Below are positions 62,531 to 64,000 of a stretch of 64,000 nt of DNA, piece after piece. The stretch comes from Rhizobium sp. Root482. GTDB lineage: Bacteria; Pseudomonadota; Alphaproteobacteria; Rhizobiales; Rhizobiaceae. The notes beneath the pieces were generated by a model. The model worked only from the letters and a program-made list of their open reading frames with translations, had not been told where the DNA came from and did not search any database. Position 1 is the stretch's first letter, and each line of letters opens with the position of its first letter. The position numbers and the translations under genes are program-made. The stretch is from contig NZ_LMFA01000010.1 in the NCBI RefSeq assembly GCF_001426565.1, forward strand, positions 1-64,000, read 5' to 3'.

Positions 62531-64000
62531 TTGGTTGGTGTCGAGAACGGATTGTCCCGTCGCTCCTTTCTTCTGTCGGCAGGAGCCGCGGGGCTCGGAG
62601 CCACGTCGGTTCTCGCCGCGCCCTTCTACGCCCGCAACTTCGGCAGGCCCGCCTTCACCCATGGCGTGCAATCGGGCGATGTCGACACGAAGTCCGGCAT
62701 GATCTGGACGCGGGTCGATCGTCCATCGCGCATCGCGGTCGAATACTCGACGACGGAAAGTTTTTCGGCACCCGTCCGGCTTCCGCCGACTGACGCCCTG
62801 CCGGGCAGCGATTTCGCGGTGAAATATTCGCTCGACCATCTGCTGCCGGATCAGGATATTTTCTACCGTTTCATCGCCACCGATCTTTACGACAGCAACA
62901 GCGTCTCGGAACCGATCACCGGTCGGTTCCGGACAGCACCACTGCGCCGCCGCTCGGTGCGTTTCGTCTGGTCGGGCGATACGGCCGGCCAGGGCTGGGG
63001 CATCGACGATGTCGGCATGAAGACCTATTCGACGATGCAATTGCACGAGCCGGATTTCTTCATCCATTCCGGTGACACGATTTATGCCGACAATCCCATG
63101 CCCGACGAAATACCGCTCAGGGACGGAACGATCTGGAAGAACCGCATCGTCACGCCGGAGAAACGTGACGTCGCCCGCACGCTTGCCGAATATCGCGGCC
63201 AGTGGAAATACAATCTTCTCGACGAGCATGTCCGCGCCCTGCATGCCGCCTGCCCGACCTTCTACCAGTGGGACGATCACGAGGTCCTGAACAATTGGTC
63301 GGCCTCGACGGATCTGCGTGACGATCCGCGTTATCCGGAAAAGGATGTTTCCGTCTATGCCGCCCGGGCCATGCGGGCATTCCAGGAAATGACGCCGATC
63401 CGCGCCATCCCTGCCCAGCCGGGCCGGATTTTCCGCAAGATCGCCTATGGTCCCTTGCTCGACGTCTTCTTCGTCGACCTGCGCTCCTACCGCGGCGCCA
63501 ACCAGGGAGATGCGGATGCGGACCTGTTCGGCTGGCGCCAGGCGGATTGGCTGAAACGCGAACTCGCCGCGTCCACCGCCACCTGGAAAGTGATTGCCAG
63601 CGACATGCCGCTCGGCCTCGTCGTCTGGGACGACTACACCCATCGCCGCGGAACGGATGGCGTCGCCAATGGCGACAATGGCGCGCCGAGCGGCCGCGAA
63701 AGGGAGTTTTCCGAAATCCTTGCCTTTATCCGTGACAATGCCGTTCACAATATCGTCTGGCTGACGGCCGACGTGCATTATACCGCCGCCCACCACTACG
63801 ACCCCGCACGCGCCGCCTTCAAAGACTTCCTGCCTTTCTGGAAATTCGTTTCCGGTCCCTTGCATTCGGGCACCTACGGGCCGAAGGAACTGGACATGAC
63901 ATTCGGCCCGCAGGTGCGCTTCATCAAGGCCTCCGGCGGCGGCGCCGACAGCAACCTTCCACCTTCGGCCGGGCTGCAGTTTTTCGGGCTGGTCGATATC
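62531..64000 (+). CDS. phoD: PhoD-family alkaline phosphatase, Tat-exported (3' end outside window)
   Basis: At least 490 residues of a PhoD-type phosphatase/phosphodiesterase; the gene runs off the right edge. The likely start is TTG 62531, with GGAGG 6-8 bases upstream. The N-terminus LSRRSFLLSAGAAGLGA is a Tat signal (RR then hydrophobic), with a cleavage site near LAAPFYA. The mature protein starts FTHGVQSGDV, then SGDTAGQGWG, HSGDTIYAD, YQWDDHEVLNNW and WLTADVHYTAAHHYD, the metal-binding sites of the Ca2+/Fe3+ PhoD family. No Pho box was found in the 171 bases before it. Confidence 0.9.
   Translation, partial: MVGVENGLSRRSFLLSAGAAGLGATSVLAAPFYARNFGRPAFTHGVQSGDVDTKSGMIWTRVDRPSRIAVEYSTTESFSAPVRLPPTDALPGSDFAVKYSLDHLLPDQDIFYRFIATDLYDSNSVSEPITGRFRTAPLRRRSVRFVWSGDTAGQGWGIDDVGMKTYSTMQLHEPDFFIHSGDTIYADNPMPDEIPLRDGTIWKNRIVTPEKRDVARTLAEYRGQWKYNLLDEHVRALHAACPTFYQWDDHEVLNNWSASTDLRDDPRYPEKDVSVYAARAMRAFQEMTPIRAIPAQPGRIFRKIAYGPLLDVFFVDLRSYRGANQGDADADLFGWRQADWLKRELAASTATWKVIASDMPLGLVVWDDYTHRRGTDGVANGDNGAPSGREREFSEILAFIRDNAVHNIVWLTADVHYTAAHHYDPARAAFKDFLPFWKFVSGPLHSGTYGPKELDMTFGPQVRFIKASGGGADSNLPPSAGLQFFGLVDI

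Overview
The window is about 62-65% GC housekeeping chromosome from an alphaproteobacterium of the order Rhizobiales, most probably Rhizobiaceae. The main reasons are a SAM-II riboswitch ahead of metA, a glnK-amtB pair, an Ala/Glu-rich tail on ribosomal protein L19, an IalB-type protein, DUF2585 and DUF2794 genes, a CtrA-type box ahead of ftsK, and several GC-rich palindromic repeats of the kind scattered through rhizobial genomes. No prophage, plasmid, rRNA, CRISPR array or secondary-metabolite cluster is visible. Genus is not claimed.

Layout. 0.3-3.0 kb: riboswitch-controlled metA with an overlapping GNAT gene and galM. 3.1-6.9 kb: tRNA-Gly, a YbaK-type editing protein, a thioredoxin-TPR / LON / Trm112-like run and convergent xthA. 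7.0-12.5 kb (minus strand): lolA, ftsK, amtB, glnK. 12.7-16.8 kb: tesB, a UbiH-type monooxygenase, a cyclic-nucleotide-domain-only protein, an orphan OmpR-type regulator and a YkuD transpeptidase. 17.1-20.4 kb: leuC with a candidate leaderless leader peptide, a small secreted protein and an MBL hydrolase. 20.7-28.1 kb: ffh, chorismate mutase, rpsP, rimM, trmD and rplS, interrupted by an MFS pump/TetR pair and a TSUP permease. 28.2-38.5 kb: a two-gene amino-acid ABC system, dapF-mtaB-ftsY, ispZ-DUF2585 and ccmABCD-ccmG on the minus strand. 38.8-48.9 kb: acnA, DUF1223, DUF2794, a GNAT gene, a BAX-inhibitor-1 gene and a YbbAP-type ABC exporter divergent from a TesA-type hydrolase. 49.0-64.0 kb: thpR, phhB, a DUF1232 gene, ialB, rlmN, a TrpXYZ-type ABC operon, two LysE exporters, argG, a Bcr/CflA pump, an M3 oligopeptidase and a right-truncated Tat-exported PhoD phosphatase that starts at TTG.

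How it fits together. Amino-acid synthesis (metA, leuC, dapF, argG, chorismate mutase), nitrogen sensing (glnK-amtB), ribosome, SRP and tRNA modification (ffh, ftsY, rpsP, rimM, trmD, rplS, mtaB, rlmN), envelope and division (ftsK, lolA, ispZ, YkuD) and respiration (ccm, acnA, UbiH) dominate. The most interesting signals are non-coding or sit at the edge of coding: a SAM-II aptamer whose 3' strand can pair with the 5' arm of a terminator; a palindromic repeat carried in frame inside ftsY and related copies elsewhere, one of them splitting ccmA from ccmB; a leaderless 38-codon ORF with nested hairpins before leuC; three matched operators between an MFS pump and its TetR gene; and a composite stem-loop on the leader of the TrpX-type operon.
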